Origin: Notospermus geniculatus
Taxonomy: Eukaryota > Nemertea > Pilidiophora > Heteronemertea > Lineidae
Direction of reading: 5' to 3'
NCBI GenBank assembly: GCA_002633025.1
Contig: NMRB01000038.1
Location: 315,177 to 379,176 of the forward strand
DNA length: 64,000 bases
Each line of letters starts with the position of its first letter. The stretch's first letter is position 1. The notes beneath the pieces were generated by a model, which was not told the DNA's origin, did not search any database, and saw only the letters and a list, made by a program, of their open reading frames with translations. The position numbers and the translations under genes were made by a program. This document shows, piece by piece, positions 45,587-56,227 of this stretch.

Positions 45587-48149
45587 CTAATACATTGACT
45601 GGAAAAAATCATCTAATCGCCTAAGATGGTCATCGCTCAGTTGTGGTTTAATGCTCTCAGGAATGACAATATTGTCCACATTAATCCTTCCATGCTTTAC
45701 CACCAGACATCCCTTCTGTAAGTGATAATAGGTATTTTGTGGCTGTGGGGTCATCACCAACTCGCCCGTATTAGGGTGGCGATACTCCCTGTGCTCCTTG
45801 GTCCTCAGGATAATGTCACCAGGCGCAATCCTGTCATCTTCAGTAAAGGCACCACGACACCCATAGCATCGCTTGATGATACCAGCAATGAATGTCAATT
45901 CAAACTTCTGGTTCATCGCATCTGGAGTGATCTTCTCAACATCACTGGGTTTGCCTGCAGCAGCACTTGGCTGACGCTTTCTCGCAGATGGTTTTTTGCC
46001 TCGAGAGCAAGGCATGTCCTTCAACAATAATTTTGAGAGATTTACCGACTTATTCTTCTTCCCCACAAATGAGAGAAACTTATCCAAGGAGCCCATATCT
46101 TGAGCACATCGCAAGCTGTGCGAACAAAGGCCCAGCGATTTATAGTTTGCACAGTCACACTCGCATTTTCCATTGGGGAGAAGAGAAACAATGTGCGGTT
46201 TCTTTGGGTTCGACCTGCTGGGAACGACCCGTACTGTGTTTGAACCAGGAACGAGCCCAACACTCATGTCGACAGCTTTCTTGCACATTTCTTCGAGAAT
46301 ACCGCATGGTATATTGCCATGGTGAATGTTGTACGATTTTACTTTTTCATAGTAGATATTGCCTTCTTGACAGAGTTCTTTGGTTGGTACATCCTGCACT
46401 GAACATGACAAAATGGGGAAAGGTGCGTTGTGAAATCGTTTAACAGCAGCAATCCGTGCAGTTGGGCTGGAAGCCATCTTGACCCAATCCTGTGGTTTGA
46501 CTTCATATGTATGATAATCTGCTTTCAGCTCATATGGGCCTCTGTTGATGATTGCTTCTTCCAAGCGCTTCTCCTGTTGATTGACGTATGTTTCCAGGTT
46601 TACTGCAAACGTGAACTCATCAATGTTCTTTCCCGTCTCATCCTTCATTAGTTTATGCAACAGTTCAACACAGTTTGTGGTGTACCGTTCATTTGGAATC
46701 CCTGCCATTTCTCTGATGTTTGCAATCATTGAGTCACACATGTACTCAGAATAATTTTGGACAAACCAAACATAGAAATTGGCACCTTCTCCATTGCCAC
46801 AACTCTCCCACTTTGGCCGCATTTTTTCTAATGCTGATAAAAAGGCTGACCTACTAGCAGAATCAATTAAGCCTGTCACAGCTCCCCTTCCCCTTCCAAA
46901 TATATCTGCAAGAATCTCATCCTTTTCACCAATTCGCAACTCTTCCAGCTTTCTGGTTACATTCTTTTTTGCGTGAAGTTCACATCCCACATGGGTCGCA
47001 AATGGGAATTCGTCTCTGAATGCTTCTTTGAGAGCTTCCTCGTTATCTGAGCCAAAACTCAGAAGACGACTCAGCCGAGGGTCCAGGGTCTTGAGAGTAC
47101 TGGCAAATTGTGCGTACGTCACCTTTGTTTTCTTCTGATGGATTAGCACTGGACCAATGGTCACAGGTGATTTTCCAGTGCTACGACTTTGCAGCATTTG
47201 ATGTTCATACCCTATCACCGTCACATCAAATTTGCCCACACCAAATGTGACGTCCACTGCGAACGGCCGGTACTTTTCTGGGTTGCAGCAGAACCTTGCA
47301 ATGTCATTGAGCTGGCGATCCGTGCAGAGGACGGCATATGGCTCGGGAGCTGCCCGCACACTTCGTACAAATTTGCTATTTTCCTTTGAACGTAATTCAA
47401 GAGAGAGCCAAGGATCCGCATTCTTTTGGTTTGGGCGCATTTTTCGAACTTGTTCATAAGATCTTGGAATTTGTCCCATACTGTGCGCCTCCTCTAAAGG
47501 TGTTGTTACCATGTTGTAGACCTTTGTGTGCTTTAGTCGAGTGTCCGTTTCCCTGATCTCATTTTTTGTACTTTCACACGTCCTATAATAAGGGGTCGTC
47601 AATTTTTTAGAGTTTCCATGAACAACTGGTGTCACAGCATGTTCTTCGTTCAGGAAGCTGTACTGAATCAACACAATGTTTTCAACCTTGCCATTTACTG
47701 TGACAGAGTCAATCCTTTTTCTGACATCGGAAGAAGAGCCGAGTTTAAAAAACTCTCGTCTAACAGTTACCTGTTCTTTCCCACGATCACTTATTTCAAG
47801 TTTGTCATCCGTGTAACTGGCTTGAAAGTTATACCTCTTGTTTCCAAGGTTCTTCCAAGCCCCCATGTCATCACACTTGTAGTCCAATCTATGCTTCAGA
47901 CAAGACGAATCAACCAGGAAGGTGACATTTGTCTCAATCAAAACTGGTTGGACAGATGCAACCCTTCCTGAAGGTGCATTAAGCAACAAGTTGATGACTT
48001 CCTTTTGCTTCGGGACATCCTTTTCACTACTATACACTGGCAGATTTTTATTTCCATGGTAGTACTCGATCACGTCTCTGTCCACGGCCACCGTTTCCTC
48101 AGATGGTTCATCACTGCCATCGCTCACTGTAACCACAGAATTCGGAGAC
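45587..48149 (-). CDS. MULE-type DDE transposase domain with SWIM zinc finger (last exon)
   Basis: The exon starts after TTTTATTTTCAG|G (48150), codes for 854 residues and ends at the stop at 45587. An open frame continues upstream to 48232, but those 28 residues are intron. Counting from 48232, a basic/acidic N-terminal region leads into the transposase core. It carries Asp327 (AVDVTFGVGKFDVTVIGYEH), Asp396 (LSFGSDNEEALKEAF), the Cys417-x2-His420 pair (HVGCELHAKKNV) that MULE transposases carry between the second Asp and the Glu, and Glu523 (TTNCVELLHKL). Residues 690-705 form the SWIM finger (CECDCANYKSLGLCSH, C-x-C...C-x-H). A basic linker (RGKKPSARKRQ) follows. A second likely zinc site is C789-x2-C792 with H837 and C842. 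All catalytic residues are present. No long terminal inverted repeats hug the exon, so it looks like a gene rather than a simple transposon copy. Confidence 0.92.
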
Positions 48150-48366
48150 CTGAAAATAAAATAAAATAATATCAACGCCACTGACCTGACCTGCGAAAAA
48201 TACCGCTGAAGAAAATGTAGATAAATCACCACTTACTTTCCCCTCAACTGTTTTCAAAATTTGGTTTAACTCTGCCTCATCTACAATACTGCTTTGGTTG
48301 CATTGAACTCATGCTGGGGAGCAAACCAATCACCCCTAAAAAAATTCATACATGTTGATATCATAC

Positions 48367-48450
48367 CCTGCTGATTTATCAACTTCATCGTCATCGCTAT
48401 CAATGACCACCACAGACGCCGAGGAAGATGCCAGGGTAGAAGCTGGGGAA
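48367..48450 (-). CDS. microexon 8 (gamma type) with SUMO-interaction-like motif
   Basis: 84 bases between TTTATTTTTCAG and GTATGA. It encodes SPAS..., then SVVVIDSDDDEVDKSA, a hydrophobic core followed by acidic residues as in SUMO-interacting motifs. The start of the last exon (SPNSVVTVSDGSDEPSEE) is a diverged copy of the same unit. Confidence 0.75.
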
Positions 48451-48515
48451 CTGAAAAATAAACATGATGAGGAAAATCAATACACGCCGAGCCACCAAGA
48501 TATTATAGAGAGCTT

Positions 48516-48825
48516 TCGGTCTGCCGAGAACGATACTCAATCTCATGCCAATCAACTGCAAATACACTTCTACCCCAAATCAGACTCCACAGCATGATCA
48601 CCACGAGCCATGCACTTTTTTGCACAAGACAAGTAGGCCTAGTACCTAAATGGCGTCAAACATTGGCCATTTTTGCTGTGAAGTGGGCGTCTTTCGATCT
48701 CAGAATCCCCACCGAGAACCAAGCACTGAACACTGAAGACCTGATCTAGAACCGGAATTAACACTACCCAAGCAATGATGACGTCATGTGACATTTGTCA
48801 TACACGAAAATTGACCTACACAAAC
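48516..48825. mobile_element. truncated copy of the 31243-31795 MITE, in intron 7
   Basis: It shares GAGAGCTTTCGG, CCGAGAACGATACTC, GCATGATCACCACGAGCCAT, GGCCATTTTTGCTGTGAAGT and ACACTACCCAAGCAATGATG with the element at 31.2-31.8 kb. The right terminus is lost. Confidence 0.8.
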
Positions 48826-49045
48826 TCACTGACCTACTTTTGCCAGAATATCAACCACTTAAGGACCACCCCCATTCCCTGTGAAAATGGTGCCATTTTG
48901 ATGATCTGAAGCCATGGTGTGCGACTGTTCGGTATTTAGTATGGATGTTCTCAAACAAAGATACGGTATTTCAAATTATCAAGTTTGACCTTGACCTTTT
49001 TGCCATCAAGGTCATTGCGTAATCGAAAAGGATATTTAAAATTAC

Positions 49046-49117
49046 CTTTTATTTACTGCTGGTAAATCTGCAAGATACCTGTAATCGTCCGAGTCTTCTA
49101 GGTTGAACTGGCCACAA
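49046..49117 (-). CDS. microexon 7 (beta type)
   Basis: 72 bases between CCTCTTCAG and GTAATT. It encodes CGQFNLEDSDDYRYLADLPA plus VNK. Clearly a duplicate of microexon 6, including flanking intron sequence (ACATCTCTCGTTTATCA.TTG at ~49170 and ~50843). Confidence 0.7.
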
Positions 49118-49378
49118 CTGAAGAGGATGGATACATGTTCAAAGACACTTACATATTAATAATGAACTATTACATCTCTCGTTTATCACTTGGAATTAGA
49201 CAGAGAATTGTACAACTGTAGTGACCTGAGTTATGGCATGGGAAAAAACTGTGACGGACAAAATACCAAGTCTGATATGTAGATTACATCATGATGGAGG
49301 CATCTTGAAAATAATAGAAGATATCACTCCAAAAGAGCACAGCACCTGACGGGTTCAGCGTCATGACGTGCCGAGACG

Positions 49379-50614
49379 AAAAAATGAAATGGTCCATGGA
49401 CCATGTGCTCACTCGTTTGGGCATAGTTAGTGTAATGACAGAGAGAGAGATACATGTGACTGTCAGTTATGAGCAATCTGGGTCAAAGTCAAGTCCTCCC
49501 AAGTTGCAGGACTTCAATGATTTTTGGGTTATGCCACCCGGCAGGCGGCCATATTGGATGTCGGATGGGGCCAAAACTTCAAATGCACATAAAGGTCATC
49601 TAGAGGAAGCCACATACATGTAGCACTTTTGAGCAGTCTGGGTCAAGTCGTTCCCGAGTCGGTAGCACATTTGATGATTTTCAGGTTACGCCACCTGGTG
49701 GCCATATTGGAAATTTAATCAGGCCGAAATTTGACATGCTTCTAAAGGTCATCTAGACGGAGGTAAATATCAGGTTTGAGCACTCTGGGTCAAGTTGTTC
49801 CTGAGTTATATAGCACTTGGATGATTTTCAGGTTACGCCACCTGGCGGCCATATTGAATGTCCAATCGGGCCGAAACTCCCGTGTTTTTGAAGGTACCCC
49901 TCTTATACACATTTATGCAAGATATGAAGATGCTCGGTGAAATAATGAAGAACTGTGGCAGGTTCGTTACATTTGTAGAACTTTGACCTCTGTGACCTTG
50001 AAAAGTAGGTCAAATCAAAAACCCGTTACATATGTAATGCACCCTCATTAGATACACCTATGATAAAAATTTGGAGGTGATCCAGTCAATAGTTCAGGAG
50101 TTATTGCACTTTTTGTGTTTTCGGTTTCTGCCACCTGGTGGCCAAGGGAAGAATCGAATCGGACCGAAACTGGGTGTGACAGGTCCTCTGATGTAAGGGT
50201 ATATATGTACCCAGTTTCAGATCAATAGCCCCAGCGGTTACGAAATGTGCCACCAGAAGTCAAATTTCTGAACTTTGACCTCTGTGACCTTGAAAAGTAG
50301 GTCAAATCAAAAACCCGTTATATATGTTATGTATCCTCATTAGCTACACCTATGATAAAAATTTGGAGAAGATCCGGCCATTAGTTCAGGAGTTACTGCA
50401 CTTTTTGTGTTTTTGGTTTCCGCCACCTGGTGGCCAAACCAAGAATCGAATCGGACCGAAACTGGGTGTGGTAGGTCTTCTGACCTAGGGGTATATATGT
50501 ACCCAGTTTCAGATCAATAGCTCCAGCGGTTACGAAACGTGCCCTGCTAACGGACGACGGAGACGACGGACGACGGACACAGCAGGACGGTAAAAGCTCA
50601 CGAGTGAGCTAAAA
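49379..50614 (+). repeat. AGCTCAC-palindrome repeat family, copy D, in intron 6
   Basis: It begins AATGGTCCATGGACCATGTG, carries several ~140-bp modules (CTGGGTCAAGT.GTTCCTGAGT, TTACGCCACCTGG.GGCCAT) and two ~300-bp modules. It ends in GACGGACGACGGAC and AGCTCACGAGTGAGCTAAAA. The flanks match the small element at 27.1 kb. Confidence 0.9.
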
Positions 50615-50729
50615 ATCAGATTGTGTCACGACGTCATGATCGCTGAAACAACCACACTCACACACACACACACCATGACCTAAAAACAAAATGGTTCCCA
50701 ATCTTCGTGATCTTTGATTTGATCTTTAC

Positions 50730-50807
50730 CTTGAAGTCACTGTTGTTAAATCTGGGAGATACTTGTAATCGTCCAAGTCTTCTAGGTTAAGGTTGAACTG
50801 GCCGTAA
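50730..50807 (-). CDS. microexon 6 (beta type)
   Basis: 78 bases between TCCTTTTCAG and GTAAAG. It encodes YGQFNLNLEDLDDYKYLPDL followed by TTVTS. Acidic and tyrosine-bearing; same class as microexons 4 and 7. Confidence 0.7.
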
Positions 50808-51095
50808 CTGAAAAGGATACAAAATGTTAAATCAAAGACACACTACATCTCTCGTTTATCATTTGGAATTCGGAGAATTTTACAATGATAGTAAGCAGAA
50901 AATGCAGATACGCAATGAAATATGTAACAAGAAAGATCATTCATTTTCTCAACAACGGTGAATACTTATACCTCCAGGACATCCAAGGAAATCAGTACAA
51001 CTAAGGTGCAGATCCGGGGGGGGGGGGAGAGGCAGGGGGTCGAGACCATCAATATCAAACAATTTCTGCTTGAATAAACTTATCCACAAACTAAC

Positions 51096-51140
51096 CTTTC
51101 ATTTTCAGCTTTCTTTTGGAGTATTACGGGTTTTCCTTTT
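51096..51140 (-). CDS. microexon 5 (alpha type, diverged)
   Basis: 45 bases between TTTCCCTTTCAG and GTTAGT. It encodes KGKPVILQKKAENE. The weakest of the set: its resemblance to microexons 2 and 3 is short (K-K/G-K start, ENE-R end, same GTTAG donor). Confidence 0.6.
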
Positions 51141-51255
51141 CTGAAAGGGAAAAAACAAATCTCTGTTCATGCATCTGTCAAAATATTTTTCCAAAAGGTA
51201 CAAAGCCACCTGACCAACGAATTTAGGTTAACATCAGTAACAATGGAATCTTTAC

Positions 51256-51318
51256 CTTGCAGTGATTGTTGGGAGATAATCATTCGACTCTTCTACATTA
51301 AGGTTCAATTGGTCACAG
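51256..51318 (-). CDS. microexon 4 (beta type)
   Basis: 63 bases between TTTTTCTTTTTCAG and GTAAAG. It encodes CDQLNLNVEESNDYLPTITA. Confidence 0.7.
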
Positions 51319-51725
51319 CTGAAAAAGAAAAAGTCATTATCCCAAAATCATTTCTTCCTAATCCTAGTTCACATACGGACACAGGAGGGTTTATGCTCTC
51401 AGCTGAGCATGAAATTTAGACTCAATGACCGAGTTGATCTAAACATAGGACCTGTAATGCCTGTTTCAGGAATTTATGGGAAGCATGAAAAGTGAACAAG
51501 CGGCCCATGGGCCTTGCGCTATGACCTATGACCTCTAGCCTAGAGGCTATGACCTTCTAACTCAGGAGGTTGAAACAGGGGAAACAAGAAGTACGAATAG
51601 TGCACTGTATGCATTTAAAACGTTCCTCGTGGAATTTGCACACTTCATCCAGAGACTGCACTGATTTTTCAGCTATTTTGCCGAGTAATGGTGTCTGTTT
51701 TCTCCTTTGTTTGATAAAAACTAAC

Positions 51726-51782
51726 CTGTAATCTTCATTTTCATTTTCATCGAGTACAGGTAGTGGTATAAGTTTCCTTTTT
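51726..51782 (-). CDS. microexon 3 (alpha type)
   Basis: 57 bases between TTTTTCTTTTTAG and GTTAGT. It encodes KRKLIPLPVLDENENEDY. Exon and adjacent intron (GTTAGTTTTTATCAAA) are nearly identical to microexon 2. Confidence 0.72.
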
Positions 51783-52134
51783 CTAAAAAGAAAAACAGCC
51801 AAACTATTGACAACATATACGACATATACCGTATGCCCTTTAAAGGGCCGTGTGCACCAAGCGAAGATAATCTTGAACTCAAGTAGAGCCACAACTTTTT
51901 CATTGTCACATCATGCCCTCATGAATTCAGAATAGTGCAGGAGCTAAAAAAGATTTAATGCACATCTCAAGTAAAGAAACTTTCTTGGGTTTGGTACTAT
52001 TACCTTAAAGTCACTTTATGAAACAGGCCCCCGGACCTGGTATCAACAAAAAAGGAATTGGCACGGATTTTTCATGGATTTTTTCAAGGAGTCCCTATTT
52101 TTTTCCAGTTTATTTTGCTTTGATAAAAACTAAC

Positions 52135-52185
52135 CTGTCATCTTCATTTTCATTTTCATCAAGCAGTGGTGCAAGTTTCCTTTTT
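52135..52185 (-). CDS. microexon 2 (alpha type)
   Basis: 51 bases between TTTTTCTTTTTTTAG and GTTAGT. It encodes KRKLAPLLDENENEDD. Joined to exon 1 it forms a KNKNKRKRK basic run. Confidence 0.72.
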
Positions 52186-53167
52186 CTAAAAAAAGAAAAA
52201 CAGTCACAAATTAACAACATACACAACATAGAATTACAGAAATTTGCAGTAGGTTTATTCCAACCTAAGTTTGCCTTACTCAAATCGAGTGGCCTACTGC
52301 CGCTTTCACTACCTGACCTAAGAAAAGTACTTCTCGAAACCAACGCATATGCCGCCAATTAGTGAGTCTGGCTTCTGGCTTGTATATACAAGCTTTTTTC
52401 TTCGAGCAGTGTGAAAAGCGTACTACGGTACTAGTACTACCAGGTACCGCACTGTTCCTATGTCATGGTGAAATCACAATGGAATTGTTGATTCGACATT
52501 TCAAATGAACCGCAGTATACTTTTAGTTTTCAGGGTTTTTTGAGGTGATTCACTGAAACCATAGATACCCTAGGCCTGATGAAAATCCTTCATTTTACCC
52601 TACATTGCGAACCCACGACTCTAATTATAGTCTGACTCATGGGAACAAGTGAAACATCAAATGCGCCACCCCTAACCATTCTGGACATACACCAAATCAT
52701 CTGAAAATTATCACTATCAAAGAAAAACCAAAAACCCTGCACATCGCAAGCACCATTCGAATCCGAGCCACAATGCACAAACAACCTTGCAGATCAAACT
52801 ACCCCAACACTCTGTAGACCTAGTGGGTTAACAGCATTCACGACAAGGTCACTGCACTTGTTGATCACCGTATCACTTCCAGGCGACCCAAATACCAAGA
52901 CAATGATGACGTGCTGGGAAAGCCGATGCTGGTCTCATGCTATTTATAGTATACAGACTTAGAAAATCCCGAAACAAATTCGGTCTTCTAGGAATAACTG
53001 TGATTTTCAAAATTATTTTGGTTGCAGACCTCTTTCATCCATGTCATCACTTCATTAACATTATGAAGAAACTTAGTGCATGTGTACTTTTTTGAGTTCA
53101 GCCTTTGTTCTGGATACATTAGCGATTGAACTGAGACATGTTGCTTGTTTTCACAGTAAAAATGAAC

Positions 53168-54222
53168 AAAAATGAAATGGTCCATGGACCATGTGCTCAC
53201 CGGTAGTGTAATGTAATAGAGTAATGACAGAGAGAGGTACGTGTCAGTTATGAGCAATCTGGGTCAAGTCATTCCCAAGTTGCAGACTTCAGTGATTGTT
53301 GGGTTATGCCACCTGGTGGCCATATTGGATGTCCGATCGGGCCAAAACTTCACATGCACATATAGGTCATCTAGAGGGAGCCACGTAGCACATTTGAGCG
53401 CTCTGGGTCAAGTCATTCCTGAGTTACAGCACATTTGATGATTTTCGGGTTACGCCACCTGGTGGCCATATTGAAAGTTTAATCAGGCCGAAATTTGACG
53501 TGCTTGTAAAGGGCACCTAGAGGGAGGTAAATATCAAGTTTGAGTGCTCTGGGTCAAGTCATTCCTGAGTTATAGCACATTTGATGATTTTCGGGTTACG
53601 CCACCTGGTGGCCATATTGGAAGTTTAATCAGGCCGAAATTTGACGTGCTTGTAAAGGGCACCTAAAGGGAGGTAAATGTCAAGTTTGAGCACTCTGGGT
53701 CAAGCTGTTTCTGAGTTACAGCACTCGGATGATTTTCAGGTTACGCCACCTGGCGGCCATATTGGATGTCCGATCGGGCCGAAACTCAGTATTTTTGAAG
53801 GTACCCCTCTAATACATAAATGTGCAAGATCTGAAGATGCTCGGTGGAATAATGAAGAACTATGGCAGGTTTGTTACTTTTGTCGAACTTTGACCTCTGT
53901 GACCTTGAAAAGTAGGTCAAATCAAAAACCCGTCACATATGTTATGTATCCTCATTTGATACACCTATGATAAAAATTTGGAGAAGATCCGGCCATTAGT
54001 TCAGGAGTTATTGCACTTTTTGTGTTTTTGGTTTCCGCCACCTGGTGGCCAAACCAAGAATCGAATCGGACCGAAACTGGGTGTGGTAGGTCGTCTGACC
54101 TAGGGGTATATATGTACCCAGTTTCAGATCAATAGCCCCAGCGGTTACGAAACGTGCCCTGCTAACGGACGACGGACGACGGACACACCAGGACAGCCCA
54201 AGCTCACGGGTGAGCTAAAAAT
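53168..54222 (+). repeat. AGCTCAC-palindrome repeat family, copy E, in intron 1
   Basis: Near full-length relative of copy D. It starts AATGGTCCATGGACCATGTG, has three ~140-bp modules and one ~300-bp module, then GACGGACGACGGAC and AGCTCACGGGTGAGCTAAAA. Confidence 0.9.
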
Positions 54223-55362
54223 GGTGGGAAATGGGGAAAAGTGAAAAAAGTACACGTAACAGCTATTAGGTCTGATGTAGTAGAATGAACATAAGTTGAG
54301 TTTTGGGGAATTTATCTGGTTATCTCACAGTTATTTTCGAAAAACTGCAATTGTAGTGCATACTTTGCCGAGCCATCATGGGTTAATCTCACATGCCAAG
54401 GCCAAATATTAAGTCAAAATATGTTCTATGACTCAATGACTTGATTGAAGCCAAATATTTGGCCGCAGTCCCCTACGGCCATTGACTTTGACCAACATCA
54501 AACTTATAATAGAGATCATCACAATGCAACTGCAACTTGACCTAGATCTGCGTTAACATACCCGAGACCCAAATACCTCTATCCCTGCTTCTGGCAAATT
54601 TTCCTTGCACTAGCCTGACTGAACACATGCCTTCCCCATGGCCACGTCATGATCAACAGTGCATGCTATGTTTTGGTCAGTCATAGGGATGATAGGCCTA
54701 GCAACTTCACCTGTCATTTTCTCCAGAATTGTGTACAAATTCAGCATTGAAAAAAAACTTAAAAAGCTTCCTTAATAATATATCGAGTTAGGTGTGTTCA
54801 ACATGGCAGATTTTTTCCAAGGCCTTGCCCTAAATAAAAGTTTTTTTAACGAAGCTAAAAGTTTTTGAAAATTGGGCCATACATTTTGTACAGGCGAATG
54901 TGCAGTCACGGTGTTGCGTGATTGTGTCCACTCGACCGCTGCTTGGGTAGGCCTACCGGTGGCCTACAACATGTAGGCCTAGCCTTAACAGCAAAATCAT
55001 GAATCGGCCCAGGCCTAAATCCTACTGAGACGGATCCCCATCCACCTCGTATCACTCTGCTCTCATCTTTGTCTGTCAAATATGTACCAGTTTATTGTAT
55101 TTCTGCTGATGTGGGCCTACACTTAGGGCCTATGTAGCACAAGGCACAATAAAGTTATTTGAATTTGAATTTGGCATGCACATGGTTGATGCACATGCAG
55201 TGCATTACTCTGCACGCACAGGCTGCACTGGCTGGTGCATGCACTGACACATGGACAGTGACATGACACGTCGTCCCAGCGATGAAGTTTGTGTTCAGCA
55301 TGCCATTATTCTTGGATGAATCGGCGCTAATTATAGGCCTTGAGTAATCATCACACCCGTAC

Positions 55363-55490
55363 CTTTTATTTTTGTTCTTGCGATAATAATCACGAAGGAA
55401 TTCTAACGATTTCTTCGAAGGGCTGCTATCCGTGTCGGACGACTCCATCATGTCATTCGTGAAGAATGCTTGGTCAGCCGATGTGCGCAT
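55363..55490 (-). CDS. candidate first coding exon of the MULE-type gene
   Basis: From ATG at 55490 (an alternative is MMESSDTDSS at 55451) to AAAAG|GTACGG. It gives 42 residues plus two codon bases, the same phase as all downstream introns. The sequence is acidic/serine-rich (MESSDTDSSPSKKSLEF) then basic (RDYYRKNKNK). The open frame extends upstream to 55781, so an earlier start cannot be excluded. The long intron to exon 2 makes this link less certain than the others. Confidence 0.55.
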
Positions 55491-55534
55491 GCGTTTCCAC
55501 GCTTGTGAGGAATGTAAGGGATTTGGTAGGTGGG

Positions 55535-55586
55535 TCGGTCGGTCGGTAGGTCGGCGAGTAGGTCGGTCGGCGTTTTTCCGGTTACC
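55535..55586 (-). repeat. 52-bp repeat, inverted copy of 41059-41110
   Basis: The exact reverse complement of the GGTAACCGG...(GACC)n block at 41059-41110. It lies about 45 bases upstream of the first coding exon's ATG, so it may overlap the promoter or 5' UTR. Confidence 0.85.
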
Positions 55587-56227
55587 GCTGACTACTATCC
55601 ACATTCCCCTACCAGTCAGCAAAAATATTAACAACCCAAATAAGTGCAAGACTACTGGGTGAACCGCATCTCTCGAACAATGGCCTGTCATAGGTGTCGC
55701 GTCTGCTCTATGAGTGATCACGTGGCTACTTGGTGCTCCCCATTCCTCGCTCTTCCTGAGATTTTCGGTTCTATTTAGCACTTAAATTGCGTGATGAAGT
55801 GCGTTTTACCCGATAGTAAACTTAGTCCTCCAGGTGCCTATACAGAGATTTTGGTGATATCCGAGTGAAATCTCCACGTATTGCAGAAAATGTGACTAAG
55901 GGTATTTTAGACTTTAATTAGTTTAGAACGCGTTATGGGCAACTGAAATATTTTTTGGCGATAACTCTCTATAATTATAGGCACCTGAAGACTGCTTGTC
56001 TTTACATGTATGTAATGATATAATCTGGAACAACGCAGTCGGCAGCCACGAGTCAGAATTTCGCCCCGAAGATGAAATTTTAGGGTCTAATTAAAAGTTA
56101 ATTTGACATTACCAGTGGCTGTTTTTCATGAGATATTGACTAAAGTCCCATTATCATTAAGATGGCCGACTGGCCACCATGTATTTGAAGTCGAAAAGGT
56201 TCAAAATTCGATGTACATGTACGTGTA

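Larger units (their letters stand above)
45587..55490 (-). other. gene model: MULE transposase-derived gene with nine coding exons
   Basis: Nine minus-strand exons (55490-55363, 52185-52135, 51782-51726, 51318-51256, 51140-51096, 50807-50730, 49117-49046, 48450-48367, 48149-45587) join in frame into a predicted protein of about 1046 residues. Every intron is GT-AG and interrupts the codon after its second base. Split codons are R, R, S, R, S, S, S, G. The N-terminal ~190 residues come from short, duplicated exons. The rest is a MULE-type transposase with SWIM and C-terminal Cys/His fingers. Repeats inside introns (48516-48825, 49379-50614, 53168-54222) are transposon copies. The nuclear DNA-binding role is inferred from the domains. 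Extra exons could be missed, mainly in the 3.2-kb first intron. Confidence 0.7.

Noticed and set aside
48150-48232. N-terminal 28 residues of the transposase open frame (MVIYLHFLQR...)
   Set aside because: The segment contains the polypyrimidine tract and AG of a splice acceptor and is read as intron, not protein.
52585-52700. Possible extra exon of the MULE-type gene after GATAATTTTCAG
   Set aside because: Its donor would fall in phase 0, whereas all other introns of the gene are phase 2. The peptide does not resemble any of the three exon families.
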